A stretch of DNA of 5,857 nucleotides from an uncultured Clostridium sp. (GTDB taxonomy: Bacteria; Bacillota; Clostridia; Lachnospirales; Lachnospiraceae): contig CANRXD010000125.1 in assembly GCA_947643685.1 (NCBI GenBank), positions 1 through 5,857 on the forward strand, read 5' to 3'. Numbering within the stretch: the first letter of the stretch is position 1; each line of letters begins with the position of its first letter. The position numbers and the translations under genes are program-made. Shown here piece after piece: positions 4,935 to 5,857 of this stretch. The notes below the pieces were generated by a model. That model was not told where the DNA came from. It saw only the letters and a list, made by a program, of their open reading frames with translations, and did no database searches.

Positions 4935-5857
4935 CTCCAGTTCCTCCCTTCTGCTGCCGCTTTCTCATCCCTTCCCAGATATAATCTTCATAATTATAGG
5001 ATCTCTCCTCAAAATTTCTGAACCGGTTAGGAGACGTGCTTTTCTTTCCTGTCTCCCTGCTCTGGCTCTGGGTCCTGGATACCTTTCTCCGTTTGTCCAG
5101 CTCCTCCACATCCCGCAGGATCTTCACACCGTTTTCCCTCCAGCCGGATAAGATTTTATCGGCATAGGGGAAACTGGCGGCTCCTGTGGCACGTATGGTC
5201 CTGTTACATGCCTCTGTAACCAGGCTGCTGTCAAACCCATATTCCCGGAACCATTTTTTCATAAACTCCAGCTCGGCAGTACCGGGATTCCGGTTGGCAA
5301 TGCCAAAAGCCTTCAGAACTGCTGATACATCTCTGGAAAAGCGCAGGGTGTAATCCCTGGCCTCCTCTCTGGTCTTAATACCCATCTGATACCAGTTTAA
5401 AGCCACTTTTTCAATATAACGGATACTTCCATGGCCGCCGCCCGCACAATACTCCGCCAGATACTCCAGAAGATCAGCAGACATTTTAAGACCATCGTAA
5501 AAATACGCAAATTTCTCGCACTCAATCTGGGTAAAAGTTTTCCCCAGATACTGCTGCACCGCATATAGAAGAGCCGAAAACTCCTCATCCTTTGAGAGCC
5601 GCTCCAGACATTCATAGCTGTCACCTGGTTCGGGAATGACCAAAGCAGGAGCGCCCGGTCCCGTCTGGGACGCTGCCAGAGCCTCCCTGGCCGCCGTTTC
5701 CACAAAAGAAGCTTCCTCTCGTTCCTGTTTAAGGATTCCGGCATCCTCCCAATAAGCAAGCGCCCGCTTCACATCGGCATCCGTGTGATTCAGGGCATCC
5801 GCAATGGAAGAGACCGTGATTTCCTCCCCCTCATGGCGCAAAAGATACAAAAACACC
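4921..5857 (-). CDS. DnaD/DnaB-type replication initiation protein, 5' end cut by window
   Basis: This is the C-terminal 311+ residues of a primosomal initiation protein of the DnaD/DnaB fold. The frame is open to the window edge. The first in-frame start-like codon (GTG at 5856) falls inside what looks like helix 1 of the winged-helix domain (FLYLLRHEGEE), so the true start is probably outside. Counting from that GTG, a winged-helix segment covers about residues 2-45 (SSIADALNHTDADVKRALAY) and a low-complexity linker about 46-78. Two DnaD C-terminal (DDBH2-like) domains follow at about 79-170 and 175-245. The first carries YIEKVALNW (147-155, YxxxVxxxW) and the second YADKILSGW (231-239, an exact YxxxIxxxW). 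The tail is basic and ends in NRFRNFEERSYNYEDYIW and a Gly/Lys-rich stretch. In Bacillus such proteins remodel DNA at origins and restart sites and recruit the helicase-loader complex. One winged helix plus two DDBH2 copies resembles Bacillus DnaB more than DnaD. The gene overlaps the downstream helicase loader by 14 bases (stop TAA at 4923-4921). Confidence 0.9.
   Translation of the reverse strand, partial: VFLYLLRHEGEEITVSSIADALNHTDADVKRALAYWEDAGILKQEREEASFVETAAREALAASQTGPGAPALVIPEPGDSYECLERLSKDEEFSALLYAVQQYLGKTFTQIECEKFAYFYDGLKMSADLLEYLAEYCAGGGHGSIRYIEKVALNWYQMGIKTREEARDYTLRFSRDVSAVLKAFGIANRNPGTAELEFMKKWFREYGFDSSLVTEACNRTIRATGAASFPYADKILSGWRENGVKILRDVEELDKRRKVSRTQSQSRETGKKSTSPNRFRNFEERSYNYEDYIWEGMRKRQQKGGTGDGTE

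Overview
The window is a compact, housekeeping-rich chromosomal segment. All five genes lie on the minus strand, so transcription runs from high to low coordinates. Protein content points to a clostridial Firmicute, most likely Lachnospiraceae: a DnaD-fold initiation protein next to a DnaI-type helicase loader, a long divergent ribose-phosphate pyrophosphokinase, a Gram-positive-style RpoN, and GGAGG ribosome binding sites. The family-level assignment is an inference from protein style; there is no 16S or other marker here. I see no mobile element, CRISPR array, tRNA, rRNA or phage gene, and no gene-free stretch longer than about 165 bases.

Layout in transcription order: (1) a DnaD/DnaB-type replication initiation protein, cut by the right window edge (5857-4921). 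(2) A DnaI/DnaC-like AAA+ helicase loader (4934-3936) that overlaps gene 1 by 14 bases, so the two form a translationally coupled replication-restart/initiation pair. (3) A 163-base gap that holds a good sigma-A-type promoter, whose -35 box overlaps the dnaI stop codon, followed by a leader of about 130 nt rich in alternative pairings. (4) prs (3772-2594). (5) A 109-base gap with a nested hairpin. (6) rpoN, sigma-54 (2484-1147). (7) After only 32 bases, a class I DAHP synthase (1114-86), the first enzyme of aromatic amino acid synthesis. (8) An 85-base tail containing a TTGACA-N17-TAGGAT promoter candidate with an inverted repeat in its spacer, pointing out of the left edge.

Functionally, the first two genes load the replicative helicase. 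The next three form a separate cluster that makes PRPP (nucleotides, histidine, tryptophan), a global alternative sigma factor, and entry into the shikimate pathway. The most interesting non-coding signal is the prs leader. There one C-rich segment (3861-3854) can pair either with an upstream GAGGCAG or with the prs Shine-Dalgarno GGAGG, which is the logic of a translational switch. No new defence or mobile system is apparent; the findings are modest and mostly concern regulation and unusual variants of known proteins.
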